Below, in pieces: positions 35,480 through 46,822 of a stretch of DNA of 64,000 bases. The DNA is from Atopsyche davidsoni (Eukaryota; Arthropoda; Insecta; Trichoptera; Hydrobiosidae). The DNA is taken from positions 15,252,001-15,316,000 of the forward strand of contig JAILWY010000012.1 in assembly GCA_022113835.1 (NCBI GenBank), written 5' to 3'. The notes under the pieces were generated by a model. The model was not told where the DNA came from. It saw nothing but the letters and a program-made list of their open reading frames with translations, and made no database searches. Positions within the stretch are counted from its first letter, which is position 1. Each line of letters begins with the position of its first letter. The translations under genes were made by a program, and so were the position numbers.

Positions 35480-35720
35480 TATCCCTGCTGGCACCGGCGC
35501 CAGTGAGACCCCTCCGGTCTTGTGTGGTAGCAGCTTTTCAAGAAGCCGGAGCTCTGCTAGGTGGCTTCTTGCCTCTCATATAAAGTCTGCCCGGACGTGT
35601 CGGCGTCAGCGCGTGCGTAGAAAGTTCGAGATGGCTCTGCGTGGGACCTCGGCTAGATTAATGCTTTCGCACTTGTGCAGAATACGGTCGACAATATTTC
35701 ATGTCACTACCTGAGGTTAT
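35480..35720. promoter_or_regulatory. GC-rich island beside the hAT insertion
   Basis: GC-rich DNA (CTGGCACCGGCGCCAGTG, a small palindromic stretch near 35,489; GACGTGTCGGCGTCAGCG). The plus-strand frame at 35436-35714 starts inside the transposon, so it is not a native gene. The hAT element landed at the left edge of this island. Confidence 0.35.
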
Positions 35721-37440
35721 TTTGAATATTAAACCGTATACATTTGCAAGTTTATCAACCAGTACTAAAAATATCGGACCTACCGCGACGAACCATGAAA
35801 AATTGAATGCGTATGTTATTCATAAATTAATTGATTTTATTATCAATGACTTGAAATATTTATGGGATATTTATAATTTTGTCTCAATTGAAATGGAGAA
35901 ATGCGCAACACATATATGTATTTTTTTATGATTACATCATTTAATATTAGCATTAGTAACATTTAACAAAATGAGTTCAACTTTATATTAGTGTATATAA
36001 AACTGTTTTATTTTACAAATAGGAAGTATATTATGTTCGTTGAGAAAATAGTAAATTACTCAAATTGTACCAGGAGCTACCAATTCGCTCATAACTATTA
36101 CTGTAAAACAAAACATTGTTCTTATGTCGTGTTTTTTCTCATGAATTTGTAAACATTAAAATAAAATGAATTTTAAAACGACATAGAAATAAAAAAAAAA
36201 CACGGTTTTAGCATCTGCAAGAAAATATAAATGCTTCGTTTTTGAGATTTCCTCCCCAGATAGAACTGTTATGTCGCGTTGAAAAGGATAAAAAAAAACA
36301 ATACGATATAACAAATAAAAAATCTAAAAAAAAAACGCATTAGTAAGAAATTATTCGGTTACAATATGTGATTTTTAAAACAATTTACTTATTAAGCCCA
36401 ATAATTATAATATTTATACAAAAAAAAAAAATCATTACGATTTTAAGTGCTTTCATTGTTTAATTAAATTTAAGATCTATCTAGAGCATTAATTATACCG
36501 TTCAATTTTTCACCTCATAGTAAACATGAAGTTCTTAAAATAATATGCTGAATATCCTTAAAACTATAACAAAATAAAATAATGTATTCTGCTCAAGTAA
36601 TATAATAATATCAATATATGATAAGTACAGATAAAGCTTTATCTTGCAATTACTCAATTGTAATAACCGTGGGTTTCACAATGCACAATCTGCGAATCGG
36701 ACGACGACTTTCTTAGAAGGTGATCACATACGGATCCTGTAATTGAAGGCAGACACCTGCAGCTGAGAAGTTGGAATTTTTCTGTGAATTGGACAAGAAA
36801 AAATGCCAAGTTGACGACGACAACATTTTGATGCTTGCCGTCTAAAGAAACAGGTTTATTTAAGCGCAAATAAAATATAAAATTAATACGTACAATACTA
36901 TGTTAAGTTATGCTAACTTATTAATCGATCACAACTCGAATTCAAATCCGGGTGAAGCAATGGTTTATATTAAATTCAATAACAAATTAAACTGCAGATC
37001 AAAGAGAGTTAAAAAAATTCACTGAATTTTTTTTATCAGAGAAAGGTTTTCTTTAATTTCAATACAAATGTCGCTTACGTAACAAACTAGACTAAGTAAG
37101 CCAAACAACTCATATCGTTAGTGTGAATAAATAAACGCTATATCTTATTTTGAATGTATCATTGTACAATTATTTGTGTAGGTTTCTAGAAATATATATT
37201 GACTCCACCCGTTTTGAGAGCGAGAGCTTCATTAAGCTGGCTACACTAGAAAAAGTAAAGTTCCTTAAATGAGAATATTTTTTATGCTAGAGTATTATTA
37301 TACCACGGTGTTTTTATCTTTACAATTTAAACTGAAAGCTACATTACGTTCACAAAAAAAATTGCATCACATTAAATTACCCAAAACGTAACAAAAATTG
37401 TAAAATCTACAATAATCATCAGACTATCAGTTCTATAATA
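35720..37440. other. AT-rich DNA without recognised genes
   Basis: AT-rich. Frames at 35701-35931 (+) and 36654-36869 (-) resemble nothing known. A mixed patch lies at 36,650-36,860. Confidence 0.55.
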
Positions 37441-37790
37441 ATGCTCGTGAGAGGTTATTTTTTCACGTTTTATGTAAGGCACATCCGAATCGAGGTCTCG
37501 CCGATGAAAGAGCGGCTCAAGTGGAGATTATATTCATTTCCCAAGATGGCGAGCCTCTGCCGTCCAGAGCCGAGTGCTTACGATTCGCAGGAAGGGAGAC
37601 AGATTTCGACAGATATTCAAAGCCGCCTGCGTATTTTTTACGCCGCTCGTGACGCTGGACAGAAAGAAACGGCCCGAGGACTCCCCGCTGCTCGGAATCG
37701 GCCGTCGGAGCACGACCCGCGGGGAAAGTTCACAGACTCGAGCCGTGTGTTAGAAAGGTGTCCTTTTAAAGCTTGTGATTAATGTACGAT
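37440..37790. promoter_or_regulatory. GC-rich island with Pho/YY1-type site
   Basis: A GC-rich block with CCAAGATGGCGAGCC near 37,541, a full Pho/YY1-type match, and a TTTTTACGCCGCTCG stretch. The plus-strand frame (37441-37782, 113 codons) is Arg-rich and unrecognised; open length is unsurprising in GC-rich DNA. Candidate regulatory element, possibly Polycomb-related; this is inference. Confidence 0.4.
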
Positions 37791-37867
37791 TATTGTATTC
37801 TTACAATTGTATTGAATTCCTCGAATCTTGCAACCCGAGAGCCGTTGCATAGTATCTAAACGGCACG

Positions 37868-37945
37868 CTTCTTCTTCGTCGAGTGCATCGCCTCACAGGA
37901 GATTGGCGACCATCTCACTGAGCATATATTCACGCTGAGCCAGTT
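37868..37945 (-). mobile_element. RTE-like LINE 3'-end fragment (copy 3)
   Basis: Minus-strand match to the LINE tail family. It shares with copy 2 the words following the conserved core (CACTGAGCATAT here, CACTGAACATAT there), which extends the homology. Confidence 0.6.
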
Positions 37946-38630
37946 TTAAGCAGTGAAAATAGTACAGTGAGTCTCAGAATCCTTCTACACCACAGTTTTA
38001 TATTAGCATTTGTTTACAAAGCTCTGGCGTTTAGATCTGATACTCCTTCTGCAGCAAGCTTCAGAAACAATAACATGAGCCACCCCCACTTCGACAAGGT
38101 ACTTTCAGAGCACATCCCTCCACAACAATTCCAAGTCTATTTCTCTATTACCGATCCTTTTTATCCGATCCAACAATCGTAATTTAAATCTACGTATGCA
38201 GTTTTTCAACATCGTCACGGGCTATCAGAGAATAAATATGTATAATAATCAATAGCTTCTAGTCGATTGTTCTATAAGTATCAATTTGTCTTGAATATAA
38301 TTTAAGATGGTAAAAAAAAAATTTTCTATTTATTTAATATATAAATTAAAAAAACTATAGATAAAGCATTACAATGTGTGTTTAATGCGATATTCGTTAT
38401 TAATGTTGTAAGGGCAGATGACATGACTTTCACATAATTAAATTTTAAATTTACCGTTTGGTATTAAAAATGATATTTAAAAGAATACGAACACAATTTC
38501 ACAATAATATTGAATTATTAATTTTATTATATTGTTTATAATTTTTTTTGTACCAAAAGTTTGGAAAGCAAATAAATCATTGATAATTTTAAATGTAACC
38601 GTAATTAATACGTTAAGAACCTTCTTAAAC
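37946..38630. other. AT-rich spacer
   Basis: AT-rich with a short mixed patch near 38,030-38,170, where the frame at 37967-38182 is unrecognised. Confidence 0.55.
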
Positions 38631-38885
38631 CAGGGGTGGCCAAAGCGAAAACGGCTTTGCTAGTCGCCCTCCTGTCTGATATGTACACATTTCTGATGCC
38701 CGTCCCACATAAACTAATTACTTTTTCTTTAATATGTCTAATTATTTTCGGTGTTATTTTAATTTTAGTTTAAAATTATTACTTTTCTTATGATCACTTA
38801 ACACATATGATGTTAGTAAGTTACCGCTTGTAATAAAAAAAAAAAAACACTTCGTTCGTGGTGATTCAAAGATTGTCCACCGCTG
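38631..38885 (+). mobile_element. Possible non-autonomous hAT relic
   Basis: Starts CAGGGGTGGCCAAAGC; its complemented right end reads CAGCGGTGGACAATC. These imperfect CAGnGGTGG ends look like hAT inverted repeats around a 255-bp AT-rich core. I could not find an 8-bp target duplication, so borders or identity may be wrong, or the flanks may have decayed. Confidence 0.45.
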
Positions 38886-38989
38886 ATGTGTAGTCTCAAT
38901 ACCTTATATGAAATTATTTTAATTGCATGTATCTAATTCATAAGCACGAATTATTTTTTTTAATTTAATTTTTATAGTTAAGTAATCTG

Positions 38990-39240
38990 ATATTTCTGGG
39001 AGCTATGCTCGACGCTCTGCTCGGAGCCCCAGAGATGGCGTTGCCGGATGCGAACAGCTGATTGAATTACGCGCAGGCCGACGTTTCATTACCTTTTATG
39101 TGCCCATTGTGTAGAGAGCAACAAAAATGATACAATTTCTTCCTATCACCTGCCAGCGACTGACGCATAACGCTCTCCTCGTACCTGCGCGGACGTAGGC
39201 AGCCTACAGCCAGATACCTTCAAATATAATGATGCCATAA
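38990..39240. promoter_or_regulatory. GC-rich island
   Basis: Sharp island containing CCAGAGATGGCGTTGCCGG, the E-box CAGCTG, and ACCTTTTATGTGCCC. Stops in all frames. Candidate conserved non-coding element. Confidence 0.4.
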
Positions 39241-39374
39241 TTGATTTTTGTGCACACTTTATTTAACGCTTGAGCTTTTGAATACACTTTCGGAAAATAA
39301 GCGGAAAAATACCTAGAACGGTTAGATTCCCGTACACGCAGTAAAGTATGATTAGACACAAGTATAAATATGTA

Positions 39375-39743
39375 TTATGTCGGTAATAAATTCTGCAGAA
39401 AATAATCGTATTCTATTTTACTAGTTTCTAATATTATGCAATGCATTGTAGTGACTCGAAGTACCTGCACACCGCGCCTTTCTTCTTCGAGCGCACAACA
39501 ATACCTTTCTTCTTTTGCGCCGTTTCCCTTGAGGAGCCCTGCGCCCGCGAGCCGCGGAGTAATACAATTTCCTCGTAGTTGAATGTATCTATTACCTATC
39601 AATTGTAGTATTGAAATGTGGGCGGGTCGGAGCCCACAGAAATGAATAGAGAGCAGAAATACATAAGCACCGTAATAAGCAATAACAATAACCCGCAGGG
39701 CTCCGCGGCAAGGCTTTGTGTTAATATAAAAATAAATAATCAT
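39375..39743. promoter_or_regulatory. GC-richer island with a minus-strand open frame
   Basis: A block of mixed composition whose minus strand is open for 122 codons (39375-39743). The predicted peptide has a Tyr/Ile-rich start and an Arg/Glu-rich end, and no domain I recognise. Probably an enhancer-like island; an orphan exon cannot be excluded. Confidence 0.3.
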
Positions 39744-41030
39744 ATTTTTAAAGACTCGCGGATGAGTTCAGCGTTTTAGTGTACTTTAAAAACTTTTTGT
39801 TCATCAGAATCGCTGATAGTTTTCAAGAAAAACCTGGACTTTGTGGCTAGGCTTTGTACCTATTAAAAAATACATTTTTTTATGTTGATTTATAGACGAG
39901 TTCAATATATAATTGAGTGCCTTTATCATATAAAAATCTTCTCGGTGCAGTGTGCCTGTAATTTTTTAATGCATAACAACTCGAGTGACAGAAATTTTAA
40001 AGTTTCAAATAAACTTGCTTATATCTAACTACCCTGAGCGGAAATTCTCGATACAATATAATCATGCTGACACAAATGAACAGGTGTATTCCTAACTGAT
40101 ACAATATGATACAGCACAGATATTCCGCCCAGTCTTATCTCGCACGAAAACAATTCCTTGTTCTGCTGAGTTGTTTTTTTTTTAAACTTTACAATACAAG
40201 TAACATTCTTTAAAATTTATTATCACTGAAAAAAATATTACTAAAATTTTCTACATTTTTAGTAATATAAGCATTGTATTTCACAAATCAATAAATCTGT
40301 TATTTCTTCGATAATCTATAGGTTTTGTAATTAAAATTTTATTGTATTTATGTATTTTTAGTCAAATTATGTTATTATTTTTGAAGTGGATTAACAGCTT
40401 CCTTGTAAAAGTCCTTGGCGTATGCAAGGTCATTAATGAAAGATTAATCATACGATATTTTGTTTTTGTATGACAAAATAAAAAATAAATACACTGAATT
40501 CTGACATATTGTGCTAGTATAATTTTTACATTGTGTAAACATTTACTGCGCATAATTAAAAAAATCTCTCACGCCTCTAGAGTTTTATTGTCTCATGAAA
40601 ACATTAGCATTTTTACGGTTTGCATATGTTAATAAATCAACAAAGTTTTTTAGATCTTTGTAAATTAATTTTTTCTTCATTATCGCCCAATTTGTCTACT
40701 AAAAGTTATTAATTAAGGAACATTATGCTGAGCTGTAAAAGACCTCTCAAAACATCGAAAGCTCGCAGAGAAAAGACCTTCTAATTCAGTTAATAAAATA
40801 CAATAATTTATTTTAATAACATATTTACAAATTTTAATTTCTTAAGAATACTCGCGTGTCTTGCTCAAATTAATTCATAATGAGATTTTTTGTTATTAAT
40901 TGTTTAATTATGATTTCTAACCTTAAATTCTTAATAGAAAAATTAATCTGAAGAATGTTGTAAGTATGTGGTGTGTTTTCTTCTTCACATTGCGGAGATA
41001 AAACAAGAATATTACAGCCGGTCTCCCTTA
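39744..41030. other. AT-rich DNA without recognised genes
   Basis: AT-rich. CTCTCACGCCTCTAGAG near 40,566 repeats a word from the 21.8-kb island. No gene recognised. Confidence 0.55.
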
Positions 41031-41039
41031 CGATATTTC

Positions 41040-41110
41040 CATCTGGTGTCACGGTAGTAATAGCACTTATCTACAAACGGAGGGGTCACGACTTCGAGTC
41101 CCGGTCTAGC
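41040..41110 (+). mobile_element. tRNA-like SINE remnant
   Basis: GGTGTCACGGTAGTAATAGC followed by GACTTCGAGTCCCGG gives a weak A-box/B-box pair. The B box (GACTTCGAGTCC) is close to the GGTTCGAnTCC consensus. No complete cloverleaf could be folded by eye. Only one copy is seen in the window. Confidence 0.35.
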
Positions 41111-41520
41111 CGCATCCGGACATCGCCTCCAATCAAATCATTAATACGCCAATATTTAATCCGAAAACACATTGGTTATATGAAACCACCACTCGGTCGG
41201 GACGCGCACAATAAAATGCTTCGCATTTGAAACAATGCCGTTTTCTCGCAATTGATTATCGAGGATGGTACGGAATGGACTTATAAGAGTCGTGCTCGAG
41301 GCATGAATCCCCATACAGCAGATACTAGATAAGCTCCGCTGCTCGGCCGTATTCCCGCGAGGTTTTATCTGTGTTAGACAGCGTGCTTTCAATCGCTTTC
41401 ATCACCTCGGAGCCTTCGTAACAAGGATAAGTGCGCTCTTTGGAAACCTCTGAAAGATCGCGGCAGGCTGCGCGACCAGCGCTGAGTCGGTCGCAGCCTC
41501 CCATGAAAGATTGGTGACCC
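41110..41520. promoter_or_regulatory. GC-richer island
   Basis: Mixed to GC-richer DNA (CTGCGCGACCAGCGCTGAG near 41,467). The minus-strand frame (41156-41392) is unrecognised. Candidate non-coding element. Confidence 0.3.
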
Positions 41521-42420
41521 TTACAAGCTTAGTCGCATGCGATTGTTATTTTTTGATTAACATCCTACTGTAGCAATTATTTCACACGTAACCTCCATGA
41601 AAATTATTTATTTATTCGAATACATCAATTAATACGTGGATTGATTAATTAATAAAAAGAATAACTTGTGTTTATACACCAGTAATCATTATTAACTGAC
41701 GCGCATTATTTAAAAAAAAAAAACGGTTTGTTAAGAAATGTAAATAAGGCAGTATTTACGACAACACAAAATCGAATCGAAAATATAAATTATATTTGTT
41801 TCGTTGACTTTAAGGTTAAACCTTTTTATTATTTTTTTTGGAGTAAGTTGCAAACTAAATAAAAATAAAATAAAATAAATTCGATGCCTAAAGTTTTCAT
41901 CATACATATTTTCTTAAGGCTATAAAATTACACGTTGTAGAAAATTCCTGATTTTTAAGAACGTATAATCTGAGGCTCGAAAAATAAGGTTACACGGTTT
42001 GTGGTCCAAATACCGGATATCAAAGTCATAAAATCAAATTCGTGGATCAGAATCCTTCAATTTTATTAAATGGGCGAATACTTTAAATGTTTATCAAAAA
42101 TTTGGCTTTATTACTTCAAGACACCACAAGGCTATTATAAAAATTCCCAAATCCAGTTTTGTGAGGAAAAAAGCTATTTATGAGTGATGAGTGACCTTCC
42201 CTTCGCAGCAGTATGAGTTTACTATTTACCATATTATTCATTTTAATTATGTCATTAACGCTGGCGCGGAGTCTTTGACACTCACCTGTAAGCCATTATC
42301 AGAGGGAAGCTGTAAAAATATCAGAAACTAGTCAACGGATTATCATTTTACTGAGGCAATGGCTGTTTTTTTATGAACTTGCGTCAATACATACATATAT
42401 TGCTTGCTGATAGAAGCATT
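41520..42420. other. AT-rich DNA without recognised genes
   Basis: AT-rich; nothing recognised beyond a mixed patch near 42,180-42,320. Confidence 0.55.
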
Positions 42421-42470
42421 TTCTTCTTTGAGTACCTCTTCTCAGAGAAGGTTGGTGACCATCGTATGAA
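42421..42470 (-). mobile_element. RTE-like LINE 3'-end fragment (copy 4)
   Basis: Minus-strand match to the LINE tail family (CCTTCTCTGAGAAGAGG), the most diverged of the four short fragments. Confidence 0.5.
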
Positions 42471-42871
42471 AAATGTATTTGTTTTAACCCAGTCTTACAA
42501 ATTCAGCTGTACTCCCATCTTCCAGCCACTAGTGTAAATTCTGCATCCACGCTAGCTTTTATCATGAAAACACCTCTGTATGACGCGAATGCATGGGACA
42601 AAGTTTCAATCTTATTAGAGACATCATTGATTCGGTACATACCAGAATAACGATCAAATTGATAATAAAAATATTCACAGTTGTTTTGGAAACACTACTT
42701 CGTTACAGTTTTATGACATGGACATATCAGTAGTACCCCAATTATAGTAAGAAATTATTTTTTTAACAGAGTATCAAGGTTTTTGTGATATTAGAAATTT
42801 AAACAAATTGTTGAAGTGGTAGTGGTAGATTAGTGGTTTTCATATTTTAAGTAGAACTCTTTGCTGTTTTG

Positions 42872-43090
42872 GTCGTAAATAAAGGTTTCTATTGCACCTG
42901 TCTCCGAGGTGATAGGTCCCGCCGGGTCTCGCTCTCGTGGTTCCCATAAGGCACCTGGTAGAAAGTGAAACCCCGGCACGCCCGGCACGCCGCGCACGCT
43001 CGATGGCAGATAGGACGCGCGACCAGCACGCGCGCCGCTTCCTGGTGCACTTCTGCGCGCTTCGGGAAGCTTCCAGTGGCACTTAACAAA
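42872..43090. promoter_or_regulatory. GC-rich island
   Basis: Very GC-rich core (GCACGCCCGGCACGCCGCGC near 42,975), open in two overlapping minus-strand phases. At its left edge lies GTCGTAAATAAAGGTTT (42872-42888), repeated exactly at 45197-45213 and carrying an AATAAA signal, so part of the block could be retroelement-derived. Confidence 0.35.
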
Positions 43091-43164
43091 TAGCTTCTAT
43101 GCCAAATAATATTTCGACAAGTGAAAAATACATTTACAAGCCTTATCAACATGCTGTATTAAAA

Positions 43165-43660
43165 GGAATCCGGGAAATTAAAGTGAGGATTGAGACAGCA
43201 CGCAGTACATTTAATGATGAAGGAAAGTACTGTGCTCAAGAGATATAACCCTGAAATCTCGCTTGAGATTCGCCAAGTATCATGTCATCTTAGTTCTCCT
43301 TTACGGAGTCGAAGCTTGGACCCTCAAGACACATTAAAATGTGACTGTATAGGAGAGACCTCAAGATACCACGGGATGACCGCGCCACAAATGAAAGTCA
43401 ACTCTTGGCGTTGGTAAAGAAGCAGAAGGTTTCCTATTTTGGGCACATTTTTCGTTTCAATAAGTATAGCATCCTCCAGCTGATTGTCATAGGAAAAAAT
43501 GGCATTGAAAGAAGGAAGTTCACGTGGATGCGGAATTTGGGCCAGTGGTTGGAGATCGGAAGTGCGGCCGAATTAGTGAGGAAATGGTTAACAACCTCCT
43601 ATGAGGAGAGGCATCAGAAGAAGAAATATAATTATAATATTCCTTAATCTCCGACCGCTT
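43165..43660 (+). pseudogene. Decayed 3' end of an RTE-like LINE reverse transcriptase
   Basis: Three successive plus-strand phases carry pieces of the C-terminal part of a non-LTR reverse transcriptase: RIETARSTF (about 43187), LLYGVEAWTLKT (about 43292) and, in the open frame 43405-43647, KKQKVSYFGHIFR followed by an ILQLIVIGK stretch and a KFTWMRNL stretch. The order (an ARS-F helix, LLYGxExWTL, then YxGHxxR and GK..R...SW) is that of insect RTE-type endonuclease-reverse transcriptases just before their C-terminus. The catalytic domain and endonuclease are absent and at least two frameshifts are present, so it is a dead 5'-truncated copy. Its tail provides the link to the four short minus-strand fragments elsewhere in the window. 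Confidence 0.75.
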
Positions 43661-44240
43661 TGAAACTCGGTGCATTCTCATTCATAAAAAGTACTATTAT
43701 GCAATAATATATACATCTTTGTATATATTGTAAATTAGTATATCGTTTTATGAAAATATAAGGCTTTTATGAAACGTAAGGAAGGTGGGAGAAATTTTTC
43801 AGATCACTAGCGACACGGTAAGATCTAAGATTTTGAATCACGTAACTAGATTTCAGCTATCGAAGATAAAGGACTTTGACAGATTTTTATTTTAAATATT
43901 ATACATCCATAGCTCTTTTATTTTTAAAACATGGGTAATTTGTTGATCTTAGCTTTCTCAATTATATTAAAATGTGTTTTTGAGAAATTTCTGTAGCCAG
44001 ATTTAAGCTAACAAAGCACGTGGGTTTCGTAAGCATAGTTTTCAAAATATGTAACAAAGATATTAAAACATGTAACATTTATATTTCGAGGCAGCATATC
44101 ATGCACGCACCTAATGGTTACGACGAAATTTTTAATTTACCAAAATTTATAAAAAAATACCCTTAATTATTCATAGACCAATGAATTTCATAAAATTAAG
44201 AAAGCAGTTGATTAATTTATTTTATTTTATCAGTTCAGTC
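43661..44240. other. AT-rich spacer
   Basis: AT-rich DNA; nothing recognised. Confidence 0.6.
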
Positions 44241-44420
44241 CTCTCGTGTAAAGATAATGTATGTAAATCTCGCGATGGAAGTTATCGCGAGACCTGACCC
44301 GGGTGCATGTAATTATGTTGGGCTTACTTCTCTCTGACCAGGGCCACCTTGGACCTGCGTCCCGCGACCCTCGATCTTCTACTCACCCACAGCTGATGTA
44401 TTTATTATGCACCAGGTGAT
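44240..44420. promoter_or_regulatory. GC-rich island with spaced TCTCGCGAT palindrome
   Basis: TCTCGCGAT at 44268-44276 and ATCGCGAGA at 44284-44292 form perfect 9-bp arms with a 7-bp spacer. A GC-rich stretch and an E-box (CAGCTG) follow. The half-site resembles the TCTCGCGA promoter element known from animal genomes. No coding frame spans the motif. Regulatory function is inferred. Confidence 0.4.
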
Positions 44421-45800
44421 TAACTTAACTCGAGTAATCAGTTGCGCCTGTGAACCTGCCGACGTGTTCAAATTAAAAATATTTCCAATATTATCATCAG
44501 CCATTACTGCTCATCACATATTCAATACACGCATACATACAACAGCCTTAAGAAAGCTTTACAATATACACTACGTATATAAATATATACGCATAACAAG
44601 GATCAGCAGTTATTTTTATGGATCATCTTTTGTACACAGCAAAACGGTCAAAGGCCACGCCAGTATAATCGCATTTTATTATCACAAAAGCCTCCTTCAG
44701 TGTTGTGCTTTTGCATCACGTACTTATTTAATACAATTAAATCCGGGCTTTATTTCAGCTTTTGCGTTTATTGGTTAAAGGTGAGATCTTTCTAGACGTG
44801 AAGGAATTCAATTTTCGTAAGATAAATAAAGATTCTTCTGCAGTTCTCGATAAGTTAATCATGAAATATTGCTCTTCAATAAAATGGGTGTATATTGAAT
44901 TTTTCGGAGAGCATTGTTACTCAAGGTAACAGATAGACAAAAAATTTTGGATATGTATTTACAGATACTAAAAACAAAATTAAATTCTCAAATATTTTCT
45001 AAATTGCTGGTAGTAGTAAAATACACGATTTAATAATTTATAGTTGTAAGATATTTTAGCCTTAGAAAATCAATATATTTGGACTCATTGATTTCAAAAA
45101 TACTTGTTTTTAAACAAGTATTTTAGTATAAGTAAAAAAATAAAACTATAAATTTTAAAATAATACATAACCAGTAGCAGAATTATAGCTTTTTATGTCG
45201 TAAATAAAGGTTTTTTTTTAATAAATAAATGATACATAATAAATATGAAACAGAATCACCATGTTACAACGGCTTAGTATAGTGGTACCCTGATAGATGT
45301 TTGGAAACTCACAAATTTACGAAATCTTACTTTGAGCAATTAACAAAACTTATGATTCGGTTGTTTGAAAAAAAATAGCCCATGCTAGAAAGAGACTGTG
45401 AAGAAGAACAGAGAGCCTGGAAAATATATCAATTGTTGTCTAAGCTAGCCACGCCCACTGTCGTGATGTCATAATTCATAATCCTTTCACAGACCTGCAA
45501 CTCTCACTGCAGCCGTGAAGATGGCATCTCAAACCGACTAAGAAGTGTTATAACCATGTTTTTTTTTTTGCATTTGCAATACTTTGTTTCATAACTTATT
45601 ACATTATTTAACCAGTATTTGCTGACACAAAAACTCTACCTATTATATCTACGTAATTTTATTTATATGTGTACTAATAAAATACTCGTTATGCAAGAAC
45701 AAAATCGGTTAAAACACTACAAAGTTTATTCTTTGTTTAAAGAATGCACCCTGATTTTTACATAAACTGGTCTGTGGCTATTGCTAAAAAAATTCAAAAT
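44421..45800. other. AT-rich DNA without recognised genes
   Basis: The plus-strand frame at 44407-44778 (123 codons) is long for this DNA but lacks any domain, and its Ile/His/Tyr-rich composition fits AT-rich chance. A mixed patch at 45,440-45,545 holds GAAGATGGCATC. No gene recognised. Confidence 0.5.
45097..45124. repeat. Short perfect palindrome
   Basis: AAAATACTTGTTT and its complement, separated by TT, form 13-bp perfect arms. No larger element is apparent around it. Confidence 0.8.
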
Positions 45801-45802
45801 TA

Positions 45803-46065
45803 TTACTTTTTAAGTTTTAAAATAAATTGCTGAAATATTTCTGCGCTCCTTTTAGACCTAACCTGGCGTCGATGCCGCAAAAGGACTGCCTCTAAGGCAT
45901 CCCAGAATGTGCCTGATGCAATGCCCAGGTGCCTCCTCTGGGCGACCTCTGCATACCTGAGGAGTGCCGAGGAGGCAGAGGTCGGACCTCACCTCCAGCC
46001 AACCTCCTCGACTATCTTAGGGTGGACCGACAGCAGATTAGACCTTAGGGTAGATACAAATGAGA
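45803..46065 (-). pseudogene. Unrecognised GC-rich degenerate coding-like fragment
   Basis: On the minus strand, 62 codons are open between a TGA at 45989-45991 and a TAA at 45803-45805, and the same phase continues upstream of the TGA. The peptide (segments ALLRYAEVAQRRHLG and GTFWDALEAVLLRHRR) has a protein-like residue mix and an amphipathic look. I cannot assign a family; a decayed retroelement ORF is possible. The overlapping plus-strand frame at 45909-46100 is less convincing. Confidence 0.25.
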
Positions 46066-46713
46066 AACATAGAATGGCATCGAAGACATTCAGATTCTAA
46101 AAAATCCGAGTGTGTGTGGGACCAACCGTATTATACTAATCACTGATGAGCAGTACTTTTAAAATATTACAAATCATTTCTATTTTCTTTATAAGTTACA
46201 AAAAAATGTTTCTCGTTCTGTAAATCACGTTTCCCCAGAGTTGATGAGATATACATTTAACGTTTTATTAATGCTTTTTTCAACGAGATGTTAAATGGTG
46301 AAATTAGCCGCTGGTAAATGAACTTATTCTTCCCAACAATTAACTAGACAAATCGCGGTAATTATGGAGTCACGATTTGTATACAAGCGACGGAGCTGTG
46401 TAAGGACACTGTTACTCTGATTTTTTCCTGATTTGTTACAGAGATACGGTTCATTCCTGTTTCTAATCAAATTACAATCAAACAATTTAACAGTGTTATT
46501 GTAGCTGTAGCGTTATGTAAGTCAGAAATCTGCCGAGCTATTAGTTTATATCAAATATATTTTGTTACGTTGATTGATGAAGAATTTTAATTCATAATTC
46601 TTCTTATAAGGATATATTTATATTAATTTATTATTGATTTTTGTGAAGACCGTCTCACAGGAAATACGATTTTGCCTATACAGGTTTGATAATGATTAAG
46701 TACATTTTTTCAA
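46066..46713. other. AT-rich spacer
   Basis: AT-rich DNA; nothing recognised. Confidence 0.6.
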
Positions 46714-46822
46714 GTACATCTTAGAAAAATGTAATGCACCGGCCATGTAAGCTTGGGGATTTGGGTTCAAATCCCACACAAATCACGATGATATTTTTCT
46801 AAAAGTTTCATTAATCAATTTT
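46714..46822 (+). mobile_element. tRNA-Thr-derived SINE copy
   Basis: Carries the same tRNA-like module as 13.6 kb: GCACCGGC, anticodon loop CATGTAA (46744-46750), GCTTGGGGAT, B box GGTTCAAATCC, then the family tail beginning ATCACGATGATATTTTTCT. The A-box half is lost, as in the right-hand copy of the 13.5-kb pair, with which it shares TACATCTTAG upstream. The tail is truncated. Confidence 0.65.

Noticed and set aside
44407..44778. 123-codon plus-strand frame as a gene
   Set aside because: Composition is what AT-rich DNA gives by chance; no domain, signal peptide or splice structure seen.
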